DNA from: Symsagittifera roscoffensis
Lineage: Eukaryota > Xenacoelomorpha > Acoela > Convolutidae
Reading direction: 5' to 3'
Length of the DNA stretch: 64,000 bases
NCBI RefSeq assembly: GCF_963678635.1
Contig: NC_087063.1
Coordinates: forward strand, 73,491,617-73,555,616
Shown in pieces: positions 11,755-24,100 of the stretch (positions are counted from its first letter, which is position 1; each line of letters starts with the position of its first letter). Position numbers and translations under genes: made by a program. A model generated the notes under the pieces. The model saw nothing but the letters and a program-made list of their open reading frames with translations, searched no databases and was not told where the DNA came from.

Positions 11755-13321
11755 ATGGTGAAAGTGTTCGTCGGCAATCTAAGCGGCAGTAGTGTGACGG
11801 AACGGGAGTTGCGCGAGGCTTTCGAAGCTGTCGGCCCGGTCACCGACTGCGTAGTTATGCAACGCGGCGGCTTCGGCTTCGTGCACATGGAAAACAAGCA
11901 AGACGCGAACCAGGCCATCACCGCCCTGAACGGTACCGAGCTCTGTGGCACGAAACTGAGCGTCGAAATATCGCGACCGCGCCGAGGTAACAACAAATCT
12001 ATCCGCCTATCTATCCATCTTTCATTTTCTGTTTCGCCATTTCATTAATTAAATCCCTTGCCTCAATTCTACAGCTTATAGCAGGCTTGAGGAATGTAAG
12101 CATCGTGAATTACAAATCATTTCAAAGTGAGTGATTAAGCAAGGGTAATTTGCATTTTATGCTTGTTTGAAATTTATCAAAACTGAATCTCATGAAAAAA
12201 TGATCAAACATCGCTTTTAGGTCTTGTAGCTTTATATGATTTTTGAATTAGTTTTTTTTTCATTGGCGCTAGGTGACATTTCAGGCGACGACAACGACGT
12301 AAAGATTTTCATTGGCAACCTCGACAAAGACAAAGTCACGAATAATGACTTAGAAAATGCGTTCTCGAAGTACGGAGACGTCAGCGAAGCGGTAGTCGTG
12401 GACAAATACGGTTTCGTTCACATGAGTAACCGAGACGACGCCAAGATTGCCATAGGACGACTGCACAAGACGAGTCTTAACGGATGCCTTGTTGACGTAT
12501 GCATGTCGACTGGCGAAAACCGACGCGGTGGCGGTGATAGTCGTGGTGGTGGAGGCCGTGGCGGCGGAGGCAGAGACTTTAGCGGTGGACGCCGCGGAAG
12601 TGATCGACGCGACGACCGCGGGGGTGGCGGAAGACGAGATCCGTACTACGATGACTACTATGGGCCGCCGCGTGGTGGTTACGATTACGGAAGACGTCCA
12701 CCTCCTCCAGACCCGTATTACCGAGATAGATACGACTCGCGAGACGACGGTTATGGCCGACGACCTCCACCTCCTCCTCCACCTCGAGGCCGAGATCCTT
12801 ACTATAACGACCCGTACTATGGACCTCCCCGAGGTGGCGATTCTTACGGCTATCCACCAGCAAGAGACTCGTATGCAGATTACGGACCGTCTTACGACCG
12901 CGGAGCTCCTCCCCCGAGAAGAGACGAAGGTGGTCCTCGAGGTAGTCGGTACCCACCACCTCCGATGGGCCGTGAGACTGCGCCTGATCCATATCCACCT
13001 CGACGAGACGAGTACGCAGCTCCTCCTAGATCCGATTATGGCGCTGCTCCGCGTTCCGACTACCCAGATACGTACGCTCGAGGACGACAAATACCACAGC
13101 ATGAAAATTTCGCTGAAGATAGTTACGGATCATCGAGAGCGGGAGGTTCCGGTGGTCTATACAACACGTTGAGTTCAGGGATGGCGCCGTCTGGACTCAG
13201 TGAGTATCCCGGAGAAAAGAGACCGGTTGCCTCGGAATCATATGGGTACTCCTCTGGCGGGCCGCCGCCGGCGAAGCGAAGCGCGTACGGAACTGCGGAC
13301 CTGGGATCTTACGGATATTAA
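11755..13321 (+). CDS. Two-RRM RNA-binding protein, RBM4/RBM14 (lark)-like, with RGG and Pro/Tyr-rich tail
   Basis: Exon 1 is 11755-11986 and exon 2 is 12273-13321 (phase 1 junction), giving 426 aa. RRM1 spans about residues 2-74 with RNP2 VFVGNL and RNP1 GGFGFVHM; RRM2 spans about 87-160 with RNP2 IFIGNL and RNP1 KYGFVHM. The tandem RRM arrangement with the linker SRPRR resembles RBM14/RBM4/lark, which act in splicing, translation control and nuclear condensates. No CCHC zinc knuckle follows RRM2, so it is closer to RBM14 than RBM4. Residues ~165-215 are RGG/GGR-rich; the rest is low complexity with repeated DPYY, PPPP and SYGY-type segments, typical of phase-separating tails. Exon 2 has two in-frame acceptors: AG ending at 12272, and AG ending at 12284 (12 nt shorter, removing four residues). 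The intron holds a candidate 21-nt microexon at 12075-12095. Long open frames on the other strand and in another frame of exon 2 are composition artefacts. Family assignment is good; orthology is not settled. Confidence 0.88.
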
Positions 13322-14029
13322 AACTGAAGTTCTTTTTACCAAGTGATTGCACTAAAATATTGAAAACGCAGTTTCCAATTTACTACCGCAATAGATTGAT
13401 TTTACAATCAAGCTAGTTATTTTAAACATATTGCTGTTAAGTATGTCGTTGTGTTGTCTTTGAATAACCTCTCTCCTTTGAAATATAGTATTTGATTGCT
13501 GATTTCATGAGTACAAAGAAACAAGAACCGCATCATCCTGGCGATTCAATTAAATTAGGGAAGTATTGCGTAATTTGGATTTTTAGACCTCAGAAAGAAA
13601 GAAAGAAACGCCAACACAGCTTTTTGTTGACATTTTTTTTTCCAGTAAGAGTTTTTTACATCAAAGAATCCGGGATGGGTAGTCTTACCCGACCATTCTG
13701 AAAGAGTAAAAATGGGCGGTAGTAAGTTTTTTCACGATACTTGGGTACCTCGAAGAATACTATGTTATTTACCCAGGTATCTCTTTTTCAAAGCATTTCA
13801 AAAAATAATTCAATGAGCTCCCAAAGTTAAGAAAACACTTCTGAGTGTTTTGCTTTTTAAGAGTCATGAACGAAGGAACACTTTTATGTTATCTCATAAT
13901 TTTCTTTGAATACTCTTATAATTTTCTTCGAATACTCTTACAGTTTTTTAAATTTAGCGAAGATAAGATCAATTTGAGTCTTTTTTTTTTCTTTCTTCAA
14001 TGATCAATTTTTGCTATGGTCTATGGTTT

Positions 14030-14530
14030 TTTAAGAGCAATGAATGTCTAAGGTCTATGGTTTTTTAAAAGCAATGAATGTAGTGAGTAAAAATACTCTA
14101 TAATGGTCTTGTTGATTTTTTTTAAGGAAGAAGTCTTAAAATTTGTTTACGCTCAGTTTTTCGTTCTTCGCGGTTTGGTTTTTGATTTCATTTTAAGTTT
14201 AGATCTTTTCCTTTGTTTAAAGGAAGGCAAACTTCACTATCAAACAGCAAAATTGTAAATGTCTCTTAAACCGTGATCGACTTCTTGTTTCGAATTTAAG
14301 TATCAGATTTCAAAGCGCAATTAAAACTTTACGCATTGATCCAGTTTTCTCAAATTGGGGTTTTATTTATCAAAAGAACACCAATCATAAATTTTTCTTG
14401 AAATTCGAAGAGCTATAATGGCATATTTTTTCTTCAAAGTTCGAATTTTGAAATTTTTTGTTTACTTGCGTTCGTTACAACGGCTTTTCTTGTTTTTTTT
14501 TCTACGCAAACTTAGGTACCTCCTCAAAAA
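14030..14530 (+). repeat. Family A dispersed repeat
   Basis: Carries the family blocks in order: gagcaatgaatg, acgctcagtttttcg, aaggaaggcaaacttcac, tcaaacagcaaaa, ttttctcaaattggggtttt and tttacttgcgttcgtt. Confidence 0.6.
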
Positions 14531-15199
14531 AACGCCTAAAAGATACGATATATTCATCTCAAACTCATATGTTTTTCTTTGAAGTTCGAAAGCTGAAGTT
14601 TTTTTCAGAAAAGAAGTCGGTATTTTTTCTTTCTGTCTGTTGACTATGTTCAGATTAAAGATAGAGAAAATTAGATCAAATTGAGTCAGTCTTTTTTTCA
14701 AAAATAAATTTTTTCGACATAACGTGGTCTACGGTTTTTTCTAGGAGCAATGAACGTAGTAAAAGGTCTTGATGATTTTTTATTTTTGTTCCAATTTTCG
14801 AAGAAAAGGGAATATTTCTGCTCTGTGTGGTTTTTTGATTCAGTCAATTTTCGAATTAATAGTTTTCGACAAAACCATTTTTATACATCATTGAAAATAT
14901 TGACTTCCTGAATTCAAATTTAAAAAGATATTTAACCTCCAATTATTTTTTGTGGATTTGAAAATAGCCAAATTGGCCATTTTCTATACAAAAATATTCG
15001 CGCTTTGAACAATTTTTTCATCATGCTGAGAGCATAACGCGAATAATTTATGCGTGGCGAATTATCGCGAGCAACAAAATTGTTCTAAATTGAATTGAGG
15101 CTAGCTAATCAGGTCGGTCCTTTTATTTTTGTTCGAGTAAACATTTCACACTTTGATGTTGTCCAAACTATTCAAGATGACTGATGGGACATTCAGGGT

Positions 15200-15760
15200 T
15201 TTGCCCTGATATACGAGCAGTCTTGTTTTTTTTAGGAAATTTGTTCACGCTCAGTTTTAAATTTTAGCGGTTTGATTTTTGATTTCGTTTGAAGTTCTGT
15301 TCATTTCCCTTTTTACAAGAAAGTAAACTCCAATATCGAACAGCGAACGTGTAAAGGTCACAAAAAACATAATCGACTTCTTGTTTTGAAAATGGAATTT
15401 ATTTATCAAATTTCCCGGTGGAATTAAAAACTTACATATTAATCTGTGCATATTCAGCAAAAAAGCACCAATCATCAGTTTTTCTTGAAATCCAAAGTTA
15501 TTTAATGGCATAAATTGTTTTCTTTAAATTTCGAAACTTGAATTTTTTTGTTGCCTCTCATTTTCCTTACTTTTATAGCTGTCATTCGGTTCTGTTTTAA
15601 ACTAGCAAGCATTGTGTTGCACTACGAATTGATTTTTGTGAAAGTAGCGAGTGTAGTGTTACTATTTTGGGTTCTTTTTTTCCGACTCAGCTCGCAAATG
15701 AAGTGCATATTTGGGTGTGAAGTGCCCAAGCGATGTAAAATATTTCATAAAAAGTTTTAA
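15200..15760 (+). repeat. Family A dispersed repeat (diverged)
   Basis: Blocks cacgctcagttttaaatttt, gtaaactccaatatcgaaca, gtgtaaaggtcac and tttttcttgaaatccaaag follow the family A order, with more divergence than other copies. Confidence 0.5.
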
Positions 15761-18700
15761 AAAAAGGTTTCTGAATAGCGAGAAAAACTGGTTGAAGTCT
15801 CAGTTCAACGATACACAATTTGTTTTTATGAACATACGAACAATTGATTGTTTCGTTCTAAAAGCACATAACACTAATTTTCAACTTTAAAAAAAATGTT
15901 TTTGGTTTAGTTAGCAATGAGAACGATGGTCCGAAGATTCATTGCTATAAGCACTTCAAACGGCTTCTCTTGTTTTTTTCTTCGCAAAATTAGGTACACC
16001 CGCAAAAAAATTGACTAACAGATTCGATTAATTCATAACATACTCTTTACTTTTGCGATAAGCAACGGTTTTGCAACTAGGTACTAGACTTTTTTCCCCG
16101 TAAAAAACTTTGTCCTCAGGATTTTCACTTCTAGAAGTCAAGATCCTGTGGAAACTTCTAGATGTTGTACTGAAGAGGTAAATTTAGTATGTGCATGTAA
16201 GGTTAGGTATGGTCCTTTTGTGGTTGTTATGAGTTCCTTTAATAGTATTTTTGTGCCAAAAAGTTTCGGTATTTTTCGGCACTTGAGTGTCGGCTTCAAT
16301 TCCGTCGGTTCATTTTCCGAACTATTTTTTTCAATTGTTTTTTCTTAAGAATGGTTGACGCCTCACAAATGATGTTTTGAACAATCTGTATCACTTTCGC
16401 AGACCCTTCCCAATAAATGTAAAGTTGAAATGTTCGTAATTTTTTCGTTTTTGTTTGCCAAATATTTTTGCTTTCAACCTTTTATGCTTTTGTTTGTTCA
16501 ATCAGCTGTTTGTATAATATTTTTTTTGGTGTAGTTGATGATTTTTCGCAATTTTTTGCTTGTGTTTGTTAAGTTTTTCTACAATAATTGAAAATGTTCT
16601 CATTGCTTTTTGGGCCACCTAAAAAACAAAAACAACTCAAGCATGAATTGCCAGCAAATCAGAAATAATTAATTCTAAATTTTTTGCTAATTCAAATTAA
16701 AATTGCTAGTCGAGTTCATGGAGTCATTTTAAGTTGCTGTCTGCTTTTTTTGTGCCTCAAGTTTTGCTTAATTTCATTGTGTTAGGATGCTAAAATCGGG
16801 AACCAAGCAAGCTTGAGATGCTATTAAATCAGAAATTTTCAATATCGATATTGTTAAGAATTGCCAGACGAAATTATCATTTTTCCTTTTTTTGTTCGCC
16901 AATTTAAAAATTGTATCATTTTTTTTTTCTCATTTTTAGGAAAATTTCATCTGTTTTCGGGCTACATTTTTTCAAAATTAGTTCAATGGCTTATTTTAAA
17001 AAATATATATTTGGTTATTTTCTTTATGATTTTTTGGTAAACCGTTTTTTCAGTCAACTTGTTGGTCTTTTCTGATCGGATTTTTTTTTGGAATTGAACA
17101 TCGGAGTTTTTTTGGCTTCATAGCTATTAAAAGTCAGTTGATTTTTCATAAACAATTTCTTGTTCTTTTTTTTTCATTTGTTTTTTTATCCATTTTTTGT
17201 TGACTTATCAAAAATAAGTTTCAAGTTTTTGCATTGTTTTAGAATTGTTTTTCGAACTTTTTGCGAAATTTTTCATTGTCAGTAATGTTTTTTTTTTCAA
17301 ATCATTTTTTTTGGTTTTCGGGTCACATTTGTTGTATTTCTGATCTTATTTGTCTAAGCTTCTTAAAAATTGAATAATAATGTTCAGTGTTTTTGTGTCT
17401 TTCGTTAACTAATTTAAAAAGTAAATCATTTAGTGGTAGTGGTGTTTGGTTCTTTCATCAATGCAGTTTTTCAACGAAGTTTTGAAGTTTACCCATGGTT
17501 TGATCGCGTGTCTTTGGAATAATTCGATACTTAGCAAGCAGTTTAAAAAATATGTTGGAGGTAGGCGGCTTTTGTTGCTTATATAATTTCAAAAAATGTT
17601 TTTGCAAGAATTTTTATCTGATTTTTTGGTAAATTTTTCTTGACTTTTAGTTTTTGCATCACAAGTGGTGAGAAGCTTTGCTTCGTCTCTGTGTGTAGTT
17701 TTCTTTGAAATTCGAAAGTTGGCGTTTTTTGAGACGTTTTTCGATCTGTCTATTGACTATGTTCAGCGAAGATTAGATCAAATTGAGTCACTCTTTCTTT
17801 CAGCAATATAATTTTTAGCGAAATGACTTGGTCTACGGTATTTCTAACAGTCAGTATGCTTCCCATTTATTTTATCTTTTGTTTTTCTAAGAGTAAATAG
17901 GTTTCTAAGAGTAAAAAGGTGTCCCAGTAAATAGGTTTAAAAAAATAGGTTTCCCAGTAATGTAAATTATTTTGTTCTAAGGGCGGATTACAGTCTTTTT
18001 CAATTTTTTTTTTTCGGAAAAAAATTATGTTTTGTTTTTTAAGCAATGATTACGTTGGCCCGAATATTCAGTGCTATAGGCCCTTTATGCGCCTTCTATT
18101 GTTTTTTTTCCACGCAAAATTAGGTACATCCTCATAACAACGCCTAAAAGATCGATTGATTCATCTCATTAAAGATTTTTAAGTCGCGATTTGCCTGATC
18201 TGAAATAGTCTCTGAAAGTTTTCTTGTAGTCCATTAAAACAGGTATCTTTTTTCTAGACGATTTTGAGTCAGTTTTTACCAAGGATCATTTTAAGCTAAA
18301 GTTGCTAAAGAGTATTTGTTTTCCTAATCGGTAATAAAGTTTTTTAGTAGTTGCTTGAAGCTAAGTCTTATTTGCAAGTATAACTAGCTAAATAGTGCCG
18401 GAATCTTTAATTTATTTTGAGTGATGTTGCTTGGTCACATACTGTTCGCTTTTTTCCGACCTGCCTCTCATGAAATAGCGCTCTACAAATTAGCACTTAT
18501 ACTTCATAGCGCGTTAGCTTTTCTAGAGTCTCGTAAGGTGTGAGTTTTTTTTTATTGCAGATTCACTTAATTTAATGGTTCCTTGCATTTTAAAGCTTTT
18601 TATATTTTGCTGTTTGCGGAATGGAGCTGTGTTAAATAAATTGTTTTTCAAAAAGAGTAAGATAATTACTTATTAATTTGTTTGAAGTACAACTCTTGGC

Positions 18701-18819
18701 TTTTATCAAGGCTCTTCGATTTTTTCAAAGAGAGGATGAACGTAGTTCAGTCTCTTATACAAGTGGGGATGCTTTTTTCTTAGTTTTTTTTCAACATTAC
18801 GAGGCCAAAATGTGCATTC

Positions 18820-20010
18820 TGTGGTTTGTAAACGGATTCCGCAACAGGCCGAAATCAGATATGTCGCGGAATGCGCAACATTGCTACATTTTTTTGATCT
18901 TATTTGCTGTTTTGGTTTCCACAAACAAATACCTAAAACATTGTAATTTTCTAAGTCACTCCAAAAAGATGGCGAATTTGCGGAATCCGCAACCGTTTTT
19001 GCGGAGTCCAGAACAGTTTGTGGAATCCACAAACAAATAATAAGACATGTGTATAGTTGAGTTGAGCTGTTACAGAATCCGCAACTGTCAGCGGAATCCG
19101 CAAATTGTAAGTGGAATCCGCAAATTGTAAGTGGAATCCGCATTTTGTTTGTGGATTCCCGTTACATATATTTATATGAGTAGTAGCCTTTAAACTTATT
19201 TCTTTTAAATACATGTATGTAAATACATGCAAATAAATATATGTATGTGTGTGTATGGGTAGTTCTGTGCATTCTCCTCATTATGTGCACTTGAAACGGG
19301 ACAGTTCCTTGAGAATAAGATATTCAGAGCTCTAAATTTGTTTAATAGTTGTGAATTAGCTGTTCAGAAAAATTCGAATAGCTAACTCATGATTTCACTC
19401 TGTCATGTCATCCTAAATACTATTTTCATAAATTGAATTCACGCTACCAAATACTGAATCTCAAATACAAAATCCCAAATACTGACATAATTCGGCGATA
19501 TGTCAACCCAATAATGACTTAACCCAATTACCGAATTAATCCAATGAGTTTATTCAGTGTTGTGTTTCCAAAACTATGATCCCAAAAACTGCTCGCAAAT
19601 ACTAAAGTTTGACATCCATCGATTTAGCTAACCAATGTTTTAAGATTTGTTCGTGGATTCCGCTGACAGTGATTAAATCCTTGCTTTTAAATTCCGCATA
19701 TAATCAAATTTCTGAATTCCTTTACAGTTTGCGGAATCCGCTTACATTTGCGTATTCCGCTTACAAATTTTACGGATTCCACTTAAATTTGCGGATTCCA
19801 CTTTCATTTTGCGGAACCCATTTACAGTTGCGGAATCCAAAACAACTAGCTATATTTATTTGTTCCGGAATTTACAGCAAGTTAAATATGCCGACAAAAT
19901 TTATGTTACAAGTGTATGTACGCGGAATCCACGTAAGTCTTGTAAGTGGATTCCACTTACATTTTGGAACATGTTTAAACACTTGTATCTGGAATCCAGG
20001 AACATCAGAC
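18820..20010. repeat. Two inverted clusters of a GCGGAATCCGC palindromic motif
   Basis: About 20 variants of GCGGAATCCGC / GTGGATTCCAC are grouped at 18828-19165 and 19645-20000. In the first cluster the spacer reads aaattgtaagt after the motif; in the second it reads acttacaaattt before it. The two clusters are therefore reverse complements around a ~480-bp centre. Spacing within clusters is 20-35 bases but irregular. Confidence 0.6.
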
Positions 20011-20049
20011 AGAAAATTGTGCGCCTATCCAGTGCACAGTTCGGCCTCG

Positions 20050-20470
20050 TAATGAAGAAATGTCTTTTTCTTCAGGCTCAAATTTACTTTCTTGCGGTTT
20101 GACTTCTGATTTTTTTTTAAAGAAACCTATATAAATTCAGTTTGTTTCCTTTGTTAAAAGGAAGGCAAACTCTACTATCGAACAGCAAAAGTGTACAGGT
20201 CACGAAAAATCTGATTTCAAAAATGGAATTGAATTATCAGATATCCCAGTGGAATGAAAATTTTACTTATTGATCGTTTTTTCAAATTATATTTTTCAAT
20301 CAAAAAATTGCCAATCATATTTTTTTCCAAAAACTCAAAGAGCTTTAAGAGTATCTATTTTTTCGAAAGTTGAGATGTTTTTAAGTACAGACAGTGTTAT
20401 TTTTTCTGTTCATTTGCGTTCATAAGCTCTTTTCCAACTGTCTGTTGGCTATGTTTTCAGAATTGTCAAA
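20050..20470 (+). repeat. Family A dispersed repeat
   Basis: Very close to the copy at 7541: aaaaggaaggcaaactctac, tatcgaacagcaaaagtgta, caggtcacgaaaaat, and a 3' part with catttgcgttcataagctct and tgttggctatgtttt. Confidence 0.65.
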
Positions 20471-21153
20471 ATTTTCGCAGAATTCGGGCTAATTGCTCAA
20501 TGACGGGCTTTCCTGCTCTGCATTGAGTTAAATTTTCCATATTTCCCTTGTTTTAAATTTTTTGTGGTTGCGCCGTTTAATTAGTGGCCTTATGTTCGGC
20601 TTAGCGTTGTACTTTTTTTACTGCCTCAAAGAAAGTTCTGATGGAGTCAAGTATGGTAGCAGCACGCACAGTTGAGGCTTACAAAAGTCGGAATCCGATT
20701 TTTTTTATCGTGTGTGCTTTGTGCTAAATATTCTAAACGATCATTTGAAATTCGATACTTTTATCATAGGCTGCGAAAAAAACTCCCCTGGTTAAAGATT
20801 ACCTCCCCTGTTGCTTTTCATTTGTGCAGAGAAGTGAGAAGTGGACAATTTTGTAGAAGACGAATAAGCTATCAACTCCTGTCAGCTCAGCGCTGTGCAT
20901 CCACAACAAAAACATGATTATTTTATGATTATTATACCAATATTTTTAGATTGGGTAACATGATGAATATTTGATGCAATCATTGTTACCTTAATAATTT
21001 CCACCTTTTGTTTTTTGTTTTAAAAAAGTGAGAGGTGAAAGTTAACATTTTTGAGCTCGTGGAATTGCGGGTGTTTTAATTTGCTCTCCATTTCAGATAA
21101 ATGAATTAACCAGGAGCTTTTGAAGCCGACCGATAATGTTTGCAGGCGCCACC

Positions 21154-24100
21154 ATGTGTGTCCACTCTGAGGATGCAATGGAGCTGTGCGCTGAATACGG
21201 CCTCTATTTGAAACCAGTGGCCAAAATCCTGATTTCAATTGCGATGCCTTCACATGCAGCTCATTCAGCCAAGGTAGATAAATTTTACAGGCACTTTGGC
21301 GTTGTAGACCTACCCGACCCCACATAATACGAAAATGAAATTCTCGAGTAGCTTGTTTCAGCTTGTTTATCTGTTCAAAAAATTAAAGCTTGTGTTTTTC
21401 AGCTGCCAGTTACTAAAACGCAATAGAGATATAGTTCATAATATAAAAGTTTAAACAATCAGAACTTATATGTTATCAGAAGTTTTGTTCCGAACATTGG
21501 GAACCGGGAGGATCTTTGTCTTCGGGTGTGTTTTCTGTGTTTTTTTCGTTTTCCACCAAAAATCAATACCGCAAAGAATCATTGGAATGGGCGCAATGAT
21601 ATATCAAATTAAAGCCCTTCACTGTTGCTGTTGTTTTTAGCCCAATATTTTGGGCGTGTCCGGCATGCTCTCGCCGAGCCTAAGGAACAATGCGGCCGCA
21701 ATCGGCCGGAGCCACAAGTCTATTGGGGCCAGGAAAGTTGGGTTTTGGGGATAGTTAAAAAGATAAAGTGCAGTATGGGGTGCTGGGCATAGGAGGCAGT
21801 TAGGGGGAAGTTCGGCAGCCGTGGTCGAGTGGGTTAGGCACATGTCTCTCAAGGTGGGACCGGGTACGGCGAAATGGATGACATCTCCCCCTCCCCCAGG
21901 TTGTTCCTGCACTGAGCAGGACAGGGGCTAATAAAAAAGGGGGAAATTCAGGACCATCTTATTTTAAAATGTGTTAAGTAGGTACTGTAGCCGGATCTTA
22001 TTTAAGCGAGGATGCGTCTAGTTGAATGGGGGTGTGTCAGTTCTGTTGAAGAGACGTTTGATAATCTCAGAGAGAGAACTTTTGGTAGTGGGCTTCATCA
22101 ATGGCCTTTTGAACTCAGTGAATGCAAATTTGCTTAAGAAGCGTTTTATATTTCTTGTTTAAAAAACGCTAAGATGGCTAAAATCTGTTCTAGAGTTTGA
22201 ATCGTTTGCCTCATAAAAACCAGTTGGAGTTTGTCTTTGAAAGTGTATAATGTTTCGGTGTAGTTTTTGCGGGGGTGGGGGGGGGGGGGGGGGAGGCTGG
22301 TGAGTGAAAGTGTAATGGACTTAGGGCACGTAAATTTTGAGAGCGAATTTTGATGCGATTAGCTTATGGTAAAGCCCTTCACTCGTGTGGTGCCAACGAC
22401 AGTAATAAATTTTCAATAGCTTTTCTGTATCGAGAAAAAAAAACAAATCAAATTTTTTAGAGTTAAAACCTAGTTTTTACAGAGTACAGCACGCGAGTAG
22501 CTCTTATAAAATAATTCAATCAAGTAGTAAAAATAAAATGACACGAGGAAAACAAGTTTTGGAAGTTTCACTTATTGCTATTTTTTGGCAATAAAAATTT
22601 CTGCAACAAATCTTTCTGAAGAAATTGTGCTTTTCTTTTTTTCTTCCTAATTCAATTTTCTGAGACGAAATGTGGATTAGACAAAATCGACGCGTTCTTC
22701 TTGATGTCAGATCCTCTCACGCACAAACAACGACTCTAATTTTGAAAAAATAGATTCTTTATTTTGTAGTTTTTTTCTTTTTTAAAATATGTTCAGAACA
22801 TTCTGTGCTACTTGCACAGCAACTGGCTAGCCTGGTTTATAATTATAAACGCGTTAAAAACGCCTTGCTTAGAACTTGAAGTTTTTCCGAGAAAGAAACT
22901 GCTGTTTTTCTTACAATTTTTTTGTTTTTGCGATATAGATGTTTATATTCAAGTTTTCAGAGTATTCTCCATTCTGAGCAATGTTCTGAATGCTTAAGCT
23001 GTTAGTTGTTGGTGTTATTTTTGTATATTTGCATGTTACTTAACCAATTAATAAGATTGCGGTTTTGACTAAAAGCTTGAGGCTTAGTTTTCAAGAGTTT
23101 CTTTTGGGTCAGCTGATTATACGCCAGTCTGTAATTTGCTTTGTTCGCAGTAAAATATTCTGGTCACAAATTGGAAAAGTGGAAAGTTTTAAGTTACTTA
23201 ATATTTGTTACCACTTTAAACTTAAAGGAAAGAGAGTTTTAGGTTCAAAAATGTTTTAAATGGTCATATACGGATTTCGAAAAGTTCAAGTTTTTCTGTT
23301 TTGAAACAGTTGCTCCCAACATATAGTTTGCAAGTTGAGAGCTTTAACTCATGGCTATCCGAATATGCCATGCCTTTCGTAAGAAGTAGTTTCTGCCCCC
23401 CCCCAAAAAAAAGAAAATTCTGCCCCTTAGATGCAACGCCCTAATTTTGGCGGAAAAGAAGTTTTGGCCTTTCAAAATGTTCAAACAACGGCCAAAAAAA
23501 AATCGCCTGAAAAAGTTCAAATTTTTGAAATTGATGGTTTTTGATTTTTTCGAAAACTACCTTGCCGAATCTGAGATAAAAGGATTAATCAGCAAGTAGG
23601 AGTTTTAGACGCAGAAAGAGTCTTTTTTTTCAAGTTTCTCTGCATAGCGATCATGTCAGATTTTTTTTCAGAAAAGCCTCATTAAGTTTAGGAAAAATCC
23701 ATGTTTTGAAATATTGACCTTTTTCTGGAAATTTTTTACTTTCCTAGAAAACTACCTTGCCAAATATAAGATTAAGAGTGCAATAGAATTATCAAGCTGT
23801 AAGGGTATTCCCTGCATGATCGATTTTTTTCTAATTTGGAGAAGGAATCCGCTTTAAATTTGAGAAATGTTTGACCAATTTTTGACCCTAAAATTACCGT
23901 GCCAGTTTTGAAAAATGTAATGAAACGGAGATTTAATCTCCCCTGCAAAAGTGTGTTCTCCGTAATTTTGATAGGAATCAGCTATGGACTTGATAAATGC
24001 CCAATTTGACTTTTTGGCGTATTTTTAAAATAACGCATTACCTGTGTGGCAGAGTTAATTTAAAAAAAAAAATACTATCAAATAGGTAGTTCGAACTGTA

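Larger units (their letters stand above)
13322..21135. other. 7.8-kb repeat-rich spacer
   Basis: AT-rich. It holds family A repeats (14030-14530, 15200-15760, 20050-20470), the palindrome clusters (18820-20010), a dyad cagggttttgccctg near 15194, and long T-rich stretches at 16400-17700. No open frame has convincing protein-like composition or splice support. Confidence 0.6.

Noticed and set aside
12350-13172. Long open frames on the minus strand and in a second plus frame across exon 2 of the RRM gene
   Set aside because: They are shadows of the repetitive RGG/Pro/Tyr coding sequence; composition is skewed and no start or splice support exists.
18820-20010. CRISPR-like appearance of short repeats with spacers
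   Set aside because: Repeats are imperfect, spacers irregular and partly conserved, orientation flips, and the window is eukaryotic.
21637-21912. Minus-strand 91-codon frame
   Set aside because: It lies across a SINE-like, GC-richer segment with no protein similarity that I recognise and no splice support.
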